This document shows positions 24,028 to 32,534 of a stretch of 41,699 bases of DNA, piece by piece (position 1 is the stretch's first letter; the number at the start of each line of letters is the position of its first letter). Made by a program: the position numbers and the translations under genes. The notes below the pieces were generated by a model. That model was not told the DNA's origin. It worked only from the letters and a program-made list of their open reading frames with translations, and made no database searches. The stretch lies in IMG/VR virus record IMGVR_UViG_3300035388_000034, positions 1-41,699 of that record. One strand, written 5' to 3'. This DNA comes from a virus.

Positions 24028-25237
24028 TGATTATTCCATCAACTTTCTTATAATTACCGTTAGCCATATACACCTTGCCTTCTTCTATTGGATTCATGTT
24101 CTCAAGTTCTCTCCACTCATTGCCGTTAATGACTCCATCATTTCTCATTTGATGCAGCACATATGCTCTTGTCTTTGCATCAGCTCTGAGCAATGTGTTA
24201 ATAAGGAACTCCGCATAGTAACCTTCAGCCCTTTCCTTCTTGGAAAACAGCTTAAAGTTTATGAAACTTTCCCACCTTCTGAACCAGGGAAGCATTGTGT
24301 ATTGAATAAATTCAAGGCTCTGGTGCTCAATATTATTGTTTGTCGCCTTGTCCAAGTTCTGGATCAGGTGCAAAGGTACCCTGTAAATCCTGGCTATATC
24401 TTCGACCTGGAACTTTCTAGTTTCAAGAAACTGACTGTCATTAGGAGATATGCCAATTTGTGTATATTTCATACCTTCTTCAAGTACTGCGACCTTGTGG
24501 CTGTTGCCCACTCCCTTGTACATTTCATTCCAGGCATCCCTTAAACCATTTTTTGCAGGATCAGATAAATTTGCTGGATGTTCTAGCACTCCTCCAACAG
24601 TAGCTCCATTTGCAAAGAAGTCCGCTCCAAAAGTTTCTGAAGCTATACCAAGACCGATTGCATTCCTCGCCATAGTTATTGGGCTGTATCCCTTTATGCC
24701 ATCATATCCAAGCCCCGGTACATGGAAGATTTCTGATGGATCCACTTTGGTAAACTTTCCTCTGTCATTAACACTATATGTAATTGCTCCAGTCAAATAA
24801 TCTCTGTCTGCATTAACATCTCCAGGCTTAAAATTATTAAGCTCAAGAACATCTCCGCCCCTCGACCTGATAATCTGTGAATAAAAATTACCATCAGTCC
24901 CTTCATGCATCATAGCAGTTTCAAAAAAATAATATGCTGGCATGTTTGAGTTGGGAGCATTTTTCAAGATGTCATATAAAGGATGCTCAACCGCCCTCGT
25001 CTTTCCTGAAGCCTTGTTGCCAGGATCCAAATCCCTATAAACAATAATTGGTGTACTTGCCAAAGTTTCAGCCAACACCTTGCAGCATGAAAATACAGCA
25101 CTCAACCTCAATGCACTTTCATTTGATACACTAGTACCGGAGCTGCTCTTGTAAATTGTTGATATCTGGTCCCATAATGTTTCACTGTTGAGCCAACTTT
25201 TCGTTGGACTCCTGCTTAATTGCCTTATAATACCCAT
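24011..25237 (-). CDS. Portal protein (HK97 family)
   Basis: 408 residues. Typical segments: ALRLSAVFSCCKVLAETLAS near 42-61, HPLYDILKNAPN, a central EIFHVPGLGYDGIKGYSPIT, and VEDIARIYRVPLHLI near 270. It forms the dodecameric ring at one capsid vertex through which DNA passes. Lies directly downstream of the small membrane protein and terminase, as is standard. Confidence 0.95.
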   Translation of the reverse strand: MGIIRQLSRSPTKSWLNSETLWDQISTIYKSSSGTSVSNESALRLSAVFSCCKVLAETLASTPIIVYRDLDPGNKASGKTRAVEHPLYDILKNAPNSNMPAYYFFETAMMHEGTDGNFYSQIIRSRGGDVLELNNFKPGDVNADRDYLTGAITYSVNDRGKFTKVDPSEIFHVPGLGYDGIKGYSPITMARNAIGLGIASETFGADFFANGATVGGVLEHPANLSDPAKNGLRDAWNEMYKGVGNSHKVAVLEEGMKYTQIGISPNDSQFLETRKFQVEDIARIYRVPLHLIQNLDKATNNNIEHQSLEFIQYTMLPWFRRWESFINFKLFSKKERAEGYYAEFLINTLLRADAKTRAYVLHQMRNDGVINGNEWRELENMNPIEEGKVYMANGNYKKVDGIINEGSE

Positions 25238-25241
25238 CTAA

Positions 25242-25412
25242 TCACCCCCTCTCACTCCTCTCGAATATTGTTGGTAAAAATAAAATACATCCTAAAAGGA
25301 TATAGGATGCAGGTGAGTATATTAAAAATGTTCCGTACCAGATTAGTGCAATACCAATTACCGATACGGCTGAATCCAAAAGCCCTATTACTCTATCTTT
25401 GTTTTTAACCAT
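25242..25412 (-). CDS. Small membrane protein between terminase and portal
   Basis: 56 residues with two hydrophobic segments (VSVIGIALIWYGTFLIY and SYILLGCILFLPTIF) around a short turn, and charged ends (MVKNKDR ... ERSERG). A strong AGGAGG site stands 7 bp before the ATG at 25412, and the stop is next to the portal start. Small two-helix proteins at this position are common in HK97-like phages of Firmicutes. The role is unknown. Confidence 0.75.
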   Translation of the reverse strand: MVKNKDRVIGLLDSAVSVIGIALIWYGTFLIYSPASYILLGCILFLPTIFERSERG

Positions 25413-25421
25413 CTAGTCCTC

Positions 25422-27107
25422 CTAAAGAACTGTGAGACCTGAACTCTCATACTTTGATACTGTATTGTGAGTTGGTTTACTTATTGCCCTTGTATGTCCT
25501 GAGATAAATGCAGCAGCACCATCAATTCGATATTTCGATTTACTCTTATCAAATTTTATGTTTCCTGCTGGGTCTTTTACAATGATGACATTACTCATAT
25601 TCCAGGTAAGCAATGGATTATTGTTATGTATTATCTTTTTACTCGCAACCAATCGTTCCAAATCTTTCATGCTTGGACTAATTGTTTTAAACCCTTGCCT
25701 CACTTCAATAACCTTATAACCTTCATTGTCCATATCGTTTGAAAATTGAGTTGCATTCCAAGGATCTACACAAATTTCCTGTGTCTTCCAGCGGTAATCT
25801 CCCTCCGGATTATCTCTTGATATTATGTAATCCTGTATCCAATCATAATCAACTACATCACCTGGAGTAGCAATCATATAACCTTCCTCAATCCATACTG
25901 AATAAGGCACTCCATCCCGTTTCTCTGCCTCAGCTATTTTCCCCTCCGGCATAAATCCCATTACATGCACATATATATAACCATCATCCAACCAGAACTC
26001 ATGGGATACTGCTGTAAGGTCTGTTGTAGCTGAAAGGTCAACGCCAACAACGCACTCCTTATTTCTAAGGTCTACTTCACGAACTGGCATTGTGTTCCAA
26101 TCTAAAATATCAATCCAAGCTAAGTCTCCAGCAACCCACATATTCATATGTTTTATTTTGAAGTTATTTTGAGCCGATTTCATTTCCTTTGCCGTATTGC
26201 ATTTTCTTTGAAGATAATCAAGTTTGACAGATACTCCAATATTAGGGTTAGCTTTAATCCAGTTTTTTTCATCTCGCCAATCATCATCTTTATCCAGCTG
26301 AGCAATATATGCAAAAGTCGTTTCATCCTTTATTGCACCCTTGAGAATTTTCACACAATAATCATACCTATCTTTACATATACCATTAGGATTGCTTCCA
26401 GCTGTTGTAGTTGTTAATATCAATGGTTGCCTCCTTGCTGCAACTCCATCTGATATTAAGTCATAAGTCTCCCTCGTGGGATGAGCATGAAGCTCATCAA
26501 TCAATCCCATATGAATGTTATAACCATCCATCGACTTCAAATCTGAAGACAAAGGTTCAAACTTACTACCCAGCATTGGCATTGATATGTTTGATTTCAA
26601 CACATCAAGATATTTAGCTAAACTTGGACTCTGCATCACCATACTTTTTGCTTCATCAAATATTATTTTTGCCTGATCTCTTTTAGTGGCAGCCGCATAT
26701 ATTTCAGCACCGCCTTCATTATCCATAGTCAGACCATAAAGTCCATTACCTGATGAAACCAATGACTTTCCATTTTTCTTTGCTATCTGTACATATGCTT
26801 CCTTGAAACGTCTATAGTCAGTGTCTCTATTCTTCCACCCATAAATAGAACCCTGGATAAAACATTCCCAGGGCTCAAGCACAATATTCTGACCTTTCCA
26901 TTCTCCCTTACTCTGCTTAAGCAGCTTTTCAAAGAAATCAAAATTCTTTGTAGCTGCAGCTTCATCAAAATAAAATGGATAGCTCTTTTTCTTTGATTCT
27001 TTTAGATTATCAATATGTCTTTGGCATGCAAGAATGACCAGTTCACCAGCAACTATATTCCTGGCAACAACATTCTTGGCATACCTGGTAGTCCTGTCAA
27101 CTTTCAT
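25422..27107 (-). CDS. Terminase large subunit
   Basis: 561 residues. ATPase domain: Walker A-like IAKKNGKSLVSSGNG at about 108-122, Walker B MGLIDELHAH near 205. The nuclease domain begins about 340 with CVVGVDLSATTDLTAVSHEF, containing the first metal-binding Asp. It translocates DNA into the prohead and cuts the concatemer. Forms a pair with the P27-like small subunit immediately upstream (2-bp gap). Confidence 0.95.
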   Translation of the reverse strand: MKVDRTTRYAKNVVARNIVAGELVILACQRHIDNLKESKKKSYPFYFDEAAATKNFDFFEKLLKQSKGEWKGQNIVLEPWECFIQGSIYGWKNRDTDYRRFKEAYVQIAKKNGKSLVSSGNGLYGLTMDNEGGAEIYAAATKRDQAKIIFDEAKSMVMQSPSLAKYLDVLKSNISMPMLGSKFEPLSSDLKSMDGYNIHMGLIDELHAHPTRETYDLISDGVAARRQPLILTTTTAGSNPNGICKDRYDYCVKILKGAIKDETTFAYIAQLDKDDDWRDEKNWIKANPNIGVSVKLDYLQRKCNTAKEMKSAQNNFKIKHMNMWVAGDLAWIDILDWNTMPVREVDLRNKECVVGVDLSATTDLTAVSHEFWLDDGYIYVHVMGFMPEGKIAEAEKRDGVPYSVWIEEGYMIATPGDVVDYDWIQDYIISRDNPEGDYRWKTQEICVDPWNATQFSNDMDNEGYKVIEVRQGFKTISPSMKDLERLVASKKIIHNNNPLLTWNMSNVIIVKDPAGNIKFDKSKSKYRIDGAAAFISGHTRAISKPTHNTVSKYESSGLTVL

Positions 27108-27109
27108 TG

Positions 27110-27595
27110 TCAGGCACCACCTTTAATCATTTGAAGAAAAGGATCATTTATTTCATCCTCGCTCATACCAACAGCCTTTATTGCTGATCTAGATGCAGGC
27201 GTCAATCCAAATTCCTTAAGATAATCCTTCATAAGCCTTGCAGTATCTTGTGCAATCTTTACTTCAGGTCTTACAGCAACTCCCTTTGGAGTGAACATTG
27301 TAAGACCTTCTTCTTTAACTAATTGCTCTGCCTGATACCACCTACTATATAATTTACAATATATGGCCAGTGCATTATAATCACCTTCCGTCAGCACTCC
27401 GACTTTTAACAGGATGTTTCCAAGCACTTTCCATTCTCTTCTCGCATACTTGTCACCTACTAAAACATCCGGAGGATCCGGAAGGCTTTTGGGAGTATCA
27501 TATTTAGGTTCATCTTCATTCAATTCTCTTTTACCCGGATTCCCCTGCAGCTTTTTCATCACTGTAGGTTTTGGAGCCGGTCCTCTTTTCCCCAA
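27110..27595 (-). CDS. Terminase small subunit (P27 family)
   Basis: 161 residues, with GKRGPAPKPTVMKKLQGNPG at the N-terminus and a helical middle (YNALAIYCKLYSRWYQAEQL), characteristic of the P27 small-terminase family. It recognises the packaging site. A TTG start at 27595 is preferred since GAGG stands 7 bp upstream; a GTG at 27604 overlaps that site. It is preceded by the presumed packaging/late-promoter region. Confidence 0.9.
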   Translation of the reverse strand: MGKRGPAPKPTVMKKLQGNPGKRELNEDEPKYDTPKSLPDPPDVLVGDKYARREWKVLGNILLKVGVLTEGDYNALAIYCKLYSRWYQAEQLVKEEGLTMFTPKGVAVRPEVKIAQDTARLMKDYLKEFGLTPASRSAIKAVGMSEDEINDPFLQMIKGGA

Positions 27596-27667
27596 ATTGA
27601 TCACCTCACTTCAATAAAAAATGAGAGCTTCTTTGCCCTCATCTGATTACAATATTTTCATAATACA

Positions 27668-27676
27668 ATCATAGCA
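27668..27676 (-). promoter_or_regulatory. Candidate late promoter (extended -10)
   Basis: On the minus strand TGCTATGAT gives an extended -10 element about 70 bp before terS. No good -35 is at the right distance (TTGACG stands too far upstream), which fits a promoter needing an activator such as the ArpU-like protein. Confidence 0.45.
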
Positions 27677-27707
27677 CACATTTTATACAAAAATCCGTCA
27701 ACTTTCG

Positions 27708-27778
27708 TTCAAAATCTTGCAAGTTTCACTTTTTTTCAAAATTTGCAATTTTTTCAAAACCTGCGAACGCACGTGCGT
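27708..27778. other. Candidate cos / terminase-binding region
   Basis: Three similar repeats of the form TTCAAAA-Y-(Y)-TGCRA begin at 27708, 27735 and 27753. They are followed at once by a perfect 12-bp palindrome ACGCACGTGCGT (27767-27778), strikingly GC-rich for its surroundings. Location next to terS and near an HNH gene fits a cos site with terminase-binding repeats. The rest of the gap (27779-27840) contains only a C-rich stretch. Confidence 0.4.
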
Positions 27779-27840
27779 GACTTGGGTTAACGGTCTATAT
27801 ACCAAAGACATGAAGGATTTTCCACCCCCCTCCCCCATTG

Positions 27841-28713
27841 CTATTCTTCCCACCATCTAGGATTTTTTCCATTATCATGTGACTTAGTATTGAATATAAC
27901 TTTTGATAAAGGAATACCTGAAGGATGCAGGTAGATATCAGGATCTATTGAACGAATTCTTTCTTCGGCTTTCACTGCCTTAGCAAAGTCATCTGGATAG
28001 TTAAGCTTGAGCTGCTTCCATGCACCATTGTCCTGCATTGGACAGATGACACAAGATGTTCTGTTCGGCTCTGGCCAACCAAAGTGTCTAATCATCTCAA
28101 GACAATGAGCTCTTGACATATTAGCCTCTATCAATGGATACCTGTGCTTGTACCACTTCAAGCCTGATTCTTTTGTTCTGCTATACTCATCAGTAGATAT
28201 TCCTAGCCAACACTCACAGCTCTTAACGCCTTGTTCTCTTAGCCACCTCATTATTGTCTTATTCTTCCAAACCCCGGAACACCTGGTCTTGAATCTTATC
28301 TTCTCATCTTCAGTCACTCTGAATGCTGGTAGTACTAGGTATCCTCTATTATCAAACAGTTCATTGCTATAATAATCTGTAGTCTTAACAATCTTGAAAT
28401 CAACACCAACATTGTTCAACCTGGGTATGATCACGCTGTGTACATAATCCCAGGTTGATTGCTTCTCCCAGCCACAATCAGCCATCAATACAACATCGGG
28501 TCTCTCTATCTTCCCCTGCTCAATCATTATGGCAATAGCAGTACTTTGAACACCAGCTCCACAGCTTAAGAATATATACCGCTTAAGCTTCGCTCTATCT
28601 TCTTCTCTAGTCCTTGCAATCGACCTATTTGAACAAGTCTTGCTACAATACTGCCTGGTCTTCCTTTCATGGTCAAATTCTTTTCCACACTCTTTACAAA
28701 TAAGTTTATGCAT
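27841..28713 (-). CDS. PAPS-reductase-like PP-loop protein with zinc-ribbon N-terminus
   Basis: 290 residues. An N-terminal zinc ribbon has CKEC at 6-9 and CSKTC at 23-27. A PP-loop ATP-pyrophosphatase motif variant SCGAGVQST spans 50-58, and VVLMADCGWEKQSTWDYVHS follows. A C-terminal Cys pair lies in TSCVICPMQ. This is the PAPS-reductase/ATP-sulfurylase superfamily, which includes the DNA phosphorothioation protein DndC, but no other Dnd-like genes are here. The start at 28713 is chosen because its ATG overlaps the HNH stop and GGAGGG stands 10 bp before. It sits between HNH nuclease and terminase, so a DNA or packaging-related role is possible. The real function is unknown. Confidence 0.75.
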   Translation of the reverse strand: MHKLICKECGKEFDHERKTRQYCSKTCSNRSIARTREEDRAKLKRYIFLSCGAGVQSTAIAIMIEQGKIERPDVVLMADCGWEKQSTWDYVHSVIIPRLNNVGVDFKIVKTTDYYSNELFDNRGYLVLPAFRVTEDEKIRFKTRCSGVWKNKTIMRWLREQGVKSCECWLGISTDEYSRTKESGLKWYKHRYPLIEANMSRAHCLEMIRHFGWPEPNRTSCVICPMQDNGAWKQLKLNYPDDFAKAVKAEERIRSIDPDIYLHPSGIPLSKVIFNTKSHDNGKNPRWWEE

Positions 28714-29092
28714 TGTTTCCAAACCCTCCATCTTCTTTTGCAGTCTTCCTGCTATGACATTCCACACACAGGGACTGCCAATTCCTCACATCCCAAAACA
28801 ACCTTGCATCTCCTTTGTGTGGTATCTTGTGGTCAACATGCTTTGCCTCTTTAACTATTCCATTCGCCTGGCACTCTACACACAATGGATTATTCTTCAA
28901 ATAAACCTTCCTTGCTTTCTGCCATCTATAGTTATATCCCCGGGCAGTACTGCTCCCTCTCTGCTTGTCATACTCTCTATTCTTTTCCTTGATTGATTCA
29001 TCGTATTCCTTCTGGCACTTCTCGCAGAATCTTTCCTTTGTCAGCTCGTGACATCCTACCTTGTTGCATTCTCTCCATGCTTTTCTGGCCAT
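28706..29092 (-). CDS. HNH endonuclease
   Basis: 128 residues. Two zinc-ligand CxxC sets (CVEC at about 80-83 and CVEC near 111) surround KHVDHKIPHKGDARLFWD, the HNH core with its catalytic His, and later SLCVECHSRKTAKE. Small HNH proteins next to terminase take part in cos cleavage in several siphophages. The ATG at 29092 is preceded by CAGGAGG. The 3' end overlaps the PP-loop gene. Confidence 0.9.
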   Translation of the reverse strand: MARKAWRECNKVGCHELTKERFCEKCQKEYDESIKEKNREYDKQRGSSTARGYNYRWQKARKVYLKNNPLCVECQANGIVKEAKHVDHKIPHKGDARLFWDVRNWQSLCVECHSRKTAKEDGGFGNNA

Positions 29093-29255
29093 ACTTCCTC
29101 CTGTTATAATGAACAATCCTCTCAATATATTCGCATTTGAGTTTATCTTATCTTAGGATTGTATCAAACTCGTTTTATTCGCTCTATGCTTTGATATATA
29201 GCTGTTCTACAGCCATTGCTGAAAAACAGTTTGTTGTGTTCTACAATGTAGCAAA

Positions 29256-29801
29256 CTAATATCGAAAAGCCTTAATTGCACGGTCAATATCCAGCTGCTC
29301 AATGCCAATATATCTTAGTGTCTCTTTCTCCGAAGAATGTCCTAAAATCAGCTGCAATGTCTTGGCATCCTTTGTGACCATATAGAAATGATAGCCAAAT
29401 GTCTTCCTCAGAGTATGAGTCGATAGTCCATACACTTTGCACTTTTCTCCAGCTTCCCTGATTATCTGGTAAGCTCGTTGTGAAGTTATTGGCTTATTGA
29501 AACTTTCCCGGCTCTGGATGAGATAGTCATCATAATACATATCTTCGACATAATCATCCAGCAGCTTTCTCAATTCAATGTTAATAGCCAACCTGGTCTC
29601 CTTTCCTGTTTTCTTCGCCCGGATATAGATCTGGTCCTTACTCTTGACATCAAATACCCTTAACCTCAATATGTCGCTGATTCTTAGACCAGTGTATAAT
29701 CCTATCTGAAACATTATATAATTCCTCATATTGTCATTTTTCAGATAATGCTCAATCTCTCTCAATTTATTCTTGTCTCTAATAGGTATAGGTGTATTCA
29801 T
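29256..29801 (-). CDS. Tyrosine recombinase, catalytic domain only
   Basis: 181 residues with all catalytic positions: Arg in GLYTGLRISDILRL, His and Arg in HTLRKTFGYHF, His in LILGHSSEKETL, and Tyr in RYIGIEQLD. The N-terminal core- and arm-binding domains are absent, so it is unlikely to integrate the phage alone. Such short recombinases are frequent in this position of Firmicutes prophages, between late regulator and packaging genes. ATGA overlap with the regulator gene. Between it and the HNH gene (29093-29255) I see only small dyads. Confidence 0.85.
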   Translation of the reverse strand: MNTPIPIRDKNKLREIEHYLKNDNMRNYIMFQIGLYTGLRISDILRLRVFDVKSKDQIYIRAKKTGKETRLAINIELRKLLDDYVEDMYYDDYLIQSRESFNKPITSQRAYQIIREAGEKCKVYGLSTHTLRKTFGYHFYMVTKDAKTLQLILGHSSEKETLRYIGIEQLDIDRAIKAFRY

Positions 29802-30319
29802 GATGCATCCACTTCCTTCATTCCCAAATCTTTAGCAATCATTATGATCATCCGGTCTAAGTTCCTTTTAACACTGGACTCCGACACGCTTATTTTGACA
29901 CCAATCACCTTGAAACTTCTTGCATCATTGAACCTCATTGACAACATCCGCTGCTCAACATCATCAAATGATTTAATTATCAACTCTAATCCAATAGTTT
30001 TTTTTTCAAATCTCTGCACATTCTTTTTTGCTGCTGCATACTCCTTCATCTCTTGGGAGTAGATAGCCATGAGCCTGTCCGACGACTTCTCAAGTTCAAT
30101 GTCTATCTGTGACTTTGGGCTTCCCACTTGTACGTTTATAGAGTCAAACCTCATTGCCCTAATATCGGTATTCATGAATACATTACTTGATTTTATATCA
30201 GCTTTTGCTTTTGATACTGACACCTCTAACAACTTCACCCTTTCCTTCTGGATATTCAACTTTCTGCAGTTCACATAGTATTCTTTTATAAGTTTTTTTA
30301 CCTTTCCCTCTACACTCAT
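29798..30319 (-). CDS. ArpU/RinA-like late transcription regulator
   Basis: 173 residues, mostly helical and coiled-coil-forming up to 125. A C-terminal sigma-factor-like HTH follows (RMLSMRFNDARSFKVIGVKI then SVSESSVKRNLDRMIIMIAK). The architecture matches phage late-operon activators of the ArpU family. It is placed at the end of the early operon, just before the packaging and structural genes it should activate. Confidence 0.75.
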   Translation of the reverse strand: MSVEGKVKKLIKEYYVNCRKLNIQKERVKLLEVSVSKAKADIKSSNVFMNTDIRAMRFDSINVQVGSPKSQIDIELEKSSDRLMAIYSQEMKEYAAAKKNVQRFEKKTIGLELIIKSFDDVEQRMLSMRFNDARSFKVIGVKISVSESSVKRNLDRMIIMIAKDLGMKEVDAS

Positions 30320-30362
30320 TCCCTTATCTCCTGCTAGTTTTTTTTGTAAAAATAGAGAAAGC

Positions 30363-30382
30363 CCAGGAATTAATCATCCTGG
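30363..30382 (-). terminator. Weak hairpin after the Com-like gene
   Basis: CCAGG / CCTGG stem of 5-6 bp overlapping the stop codon of the small zinc-finger gene, followed by a T-rich stretch on the minus strand; possibly a partial terminator before the late regulator gene. Confidence 0.35.
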
Positions 30383-30534
30383 ACTTCTAGAGTCTCTGCT
30401 TTAAATAAATTTATCTTTTTACACTTACGACACTTTTTTTCAACAAATCCCTTGTCATTATATTCATAAATAATCTGTTTTTCATCTGCTTTCCAAAATA
30501 AGCTATTACAATATTTACACCTTACTTCTGTCAT
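30370..30534 (-). CDS. Com-like small zinc-finger protein
   Basis: 54 residues with two Cys pairs, CKYC at 6-9 and CRKC at about 35-38, in the pattern of the Mu Com translational regulator (VRCKYCNSLFWKADE ... KKCRKCKKINLF). Com activates translation of a phage mRNA in Mu; here the target is unknown. Its ATG overlaps the stop of the preceding small gene. Confidence 0.7.
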   Translation of the reverse strand: MTEVRCKYCNSLFWKADEKQIIYEYNDKGFVEKKCRKCKKINLFKAETLEVQDD

Positions 30535-30668
30535 CCATCTACCTCTCTTGTCCTGTTGCTGATATCCATATGACTAAGGGCTTGACTGACAGACACTCTT
30601 CTAATTACTGCAATTGCCAGTGCATACCAGTTTTCCTTATATTTCTTAATCTTTTCCTGATCTGTCAT
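30531..30668 (-). CDS. Small protein of the early operon
   Basis: 45 residues, helical, MTDQEKIKKYKENWYALAIA and onwards, no recognised domain. Coupled by ATGA overlaps to the genes on both sides, which supports real translation. Confidence 0.6.
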   Translation of the reverse strand: MTDQEKIKKYKENWYALAIAVIRRVSVSQALSHMDISNRTREVDG

Positions 30669-30958
30669 ATAGCTTTCCTTTCAAGAGCTCTATGATATCT
30701 TCTGTAGCAAAAATCTCCAGACATACCTAGTAGTTCTCCTATAGCTCTCCATGTCATTCCAGAATCTCGGTATGAAATAATCTCTTGATCCATGTAAGGA
30801 TCTCTCTGATAATTCTGTATTCGACCATTCTCCCAAAGCCCTGTAGCTTGCTCAGGCGTCACATATTTTTTATACATGATAGCAATAAACAATGTTCCCC
30901 AAGCCCTTTCAATATCAACGGGCTCTGGTGCAGGATGTTTATTTTTCTTGTAAAGCAT
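30665..30958 (-). CDS. HTH-containing early protein
   Basis: 97 residues. The C-terminal half (ISYRDSGMTWRAIGELLGMS then GDFCYRRYHRALE) looks like a helix-turn-helix of the kind used by small phage regulators. The N-terminus is basic and Pro-rich. Possible DNA-binding role. Translationally coupled to the next gene. Confidence 0.65.
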   Translation of the reverse strand: MLYKKNKHPAPEPVDIERAWGTLFIAIMYKKYVTPEQATGLWENGRIQNYQRDPYMDQEIISYRDSGMTWRAIGELLGMSGDFCYRRYHRALERKAI

Positions 30959-30970
30959 TACATCACCTCA

Positions 30971-31198
30971 CTAATTGACCTCTTCACCAGCTTGTGAAAT
31001 TGCATCTTCCATAACAACTCTTTGAGCTGCACTCTGGCTAATTAGCAGACAGTTATTTATATTCTCCATAAACTCTTCCATCTCTTTTTCCGTCATGTAC
31101 TGTTGAAAGTTAATTTCAGCAAATATGTCAATTTCTCCACCTTGTATCAATTGCAAAGGATTCTTTGCTTCAACGGTAAAAAGTTTTATTTTTTCCAT
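30971..31198 (-). CDS. Small early protein of unknown function
   Basis: 75 residues, acidic (EEFMENINNCLLISQSAAQR). The ATG overlaps the TAA of the upstream gene (TAATG at 31200-31196). Nothing recognisable in it. Confidence 0.6.
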   Translation of the reverse strand: MEKIKLFTVEAKNPLQLIQGGEIDIFAEINFQQYMTEKEMEEFMENINNCLLISQSAAQRVVMEDAISQAGEEVN

Positions 31199-31365
31199 TA
31201 TCGTACCTCCCTATAGTGTATGCATTTATAACAAAATGCCTTATCTGTTGTGAACCCAATCCAATTCCAAGGATTGGTTGTATTCTTACAAAACATACTC
31301 ATTCTTCCATGAGCTTGCTTCGTCTCCATGTATATGCAGTTTTTACAAGTTCTAATGTTTATCAT
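31198..31365 (-). CDS. Small Cys-rich protein
   Basis: 55 residues with CKNC at 7-10, a lone Cys near 26 and CYKC near 46-49, so probably a zinc-binding fold (RTCKNCIYMETKQAHGRMSM ... AFCYKCIHYREV). Starts inside the end of the upstream gene and ends by overlap with the next, which is tight coupling. Confidence 0.65.
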   Translation of the reverse strand: MINIRTCKNCIYMETKQAHGRMSMFCKNTTNPWNWIGFTTDKAFCYKCIHYREVR

Positions 31366-31724
31366 TCTTCATACCCATCACGTAAACAACTTTCACATTT
31401 CCAATTTTCAGGATGATAATGCAATGACTTTAGTAATTCTAGGCTCCCCTCAGATTCATCTATTATCCCAGTTGTTACCTTACCGCATTTTGCACATTTG
31501 CCATCAAACATATCCCCATCAATCATTGTTTGATATGACTTGCTGTCTACTGCAATTATATGGTCGCATACAACTGCTCTTAGATAAGACAAATCAGCAG
31601 AATCAAGTTTATAATATTCTTTCAATTCGAATTCAAATTTGTCTATAACATCATCATCGTGAAGGCAGACCAATAGTCCTTCAATTGCTTTCTTTTCATG
31701 TTCATCACATACTAATATTTTCAT
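31362..31724 (-). CDS. Early protein with zinc-binding Cys pairs
   Basis: 120 residues. CAKCGKV near 77-80 and CESC near 110-113 suggest one zinc ribbon. The N-terminus is helical and acidic (CDEHEKKAIEGLLVCLHDDD). Overlaps both neighbours by 4 bp. Unknown function. Confidence 0.65.
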   Translation of the reverse strand: MKILVCDEHEKKAIEGLLVCLHDDDVIDKFEFELKEYYKLDSADLSYLRAVVCDHIIAVDSKSYQTMIDGDMFDGKCAKCGKVTTGIIDESEGSLELLKSLHYHPENWKCESCLRDGYEE

Positions 31725-32326
31725 ATTGCCTCCTTCTCAATCTGCTCCCAAGCCATCTTCAATGCTATGTGATACAGATACAATCTACTATTTAACCGTT
31801 CTCCTGCTTTGAATAGCTCTGTATCACAATCCTCACCTAACTTATCCAAGTCCTGATCGGCAACATAGTTTATCCATCTTTCCTTGAAATCAGTCTGGGC
31901 ACAATCCACAAATTCATTAATTGCAGCTATCTTCTTTTCATAATGTTCCTTATCACCAGGATATTCTTCTATTTCCTCTTTGATTTCAGATATCCTGTCT
32001 TTTTTCCATTCTTCAATATCTTCATTGCAGTCATCTTGGTCCCATTTATGTTTTCCATATGAGACAGTTCTTAACTTACCAAGGAAGTAACTGAAGTTAT
32101 TATCTGCACAACTCTTTAGGCTCGTTTTCCAAGTACATTCATAAACTGCCTCTCCCAAATCTCCGCAAATGATAACAAAGTTTCCATGAAAAATAACATC
32201 CATTCCAAACATTCTTGTTCCCGGCTTATTCCACTCAAGTCTTTTCATGTCGCCCTGATCTGCATACTTTGCTACATGATCTTTAAAATCACTCTTTGCC
32301 AATTGTTCCATTTCTTTGTATTTCAT
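31721..32326 (-). CDS. Hypothetical early protein
   Basis: 201 residues from the ATG at 32326, which has GAGG 7 bp upstream. Compact N-terminal part (RMFGMDVIFHGNFVIICGDL then GEAVYECTWKTSLKSC) and a highly charged helical centre (IEEWKKDRISEIKEEIEEYP). I have no family for it. The relatively large size in an operon of tiny genes suggests a real enzymatic or DNA-related role. Confidence 0.65.
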   Translation of the reverse strand: MKYKEMEQLAKSDFKDHVAKYADQGDMKRLEWNKPGTRMFGMDVIFHGNFVIICGDLGEAVYECTWKTSLKSCADNNFSYFLGKLRTVSYGKHKWDQDDCNEDIEEWKKDRISEIKEEIEEYPGDKEHYEKKIAAINEFVDCAQTDFKERWINYVADQDLDKLGEDCDTELFKAGERLNSRLYLYHIALKMAWEQIEKEAI

Positions 32327-32371
32327 CTCCACACCTCAACCCTTCTTATTACCTGCTCTTTCTCAATCACT

Positions 32372-32533
32372 CTATCCCCTATTCCCAACAAACTTCCTAC
32401 AACTTCTGCAGATTTTGTTGGCACTACCTTCAAGTTCGCTATAACCACTACACATGTTCTCAACTATCCTTGCTGCATCAACACCATCCCTTGCAGCCTT
32501 CTTGTGTAATTTGCATTTATAAATATCTTTCAT
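32372..32533 (-). CDS. Small protein with CRSC motif
   Basis: 53 residues. Basic N-terminus MKDIYKCKLHKKAARDGVDA and a C-terminal ICRSCRKFVGNRG. Begins just after the helicase loader stop (ATG at 32533). Possibly zinc-binding; function unknown. Confidence 0.5.
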   Translation of the reverse strand: MKDIYKCKLHKKAARDGVDAARIVENMCSGYSELEGSANKICRSCRKFVGNRG

Positions 32534-32534
32534 C

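Noticed and set aside
27841-28713. DndC of a phosphorothioation system
   Set aside because: Same superfamily, but no dndA, dndB, dndD or dndE neighbours and a different P-loop.
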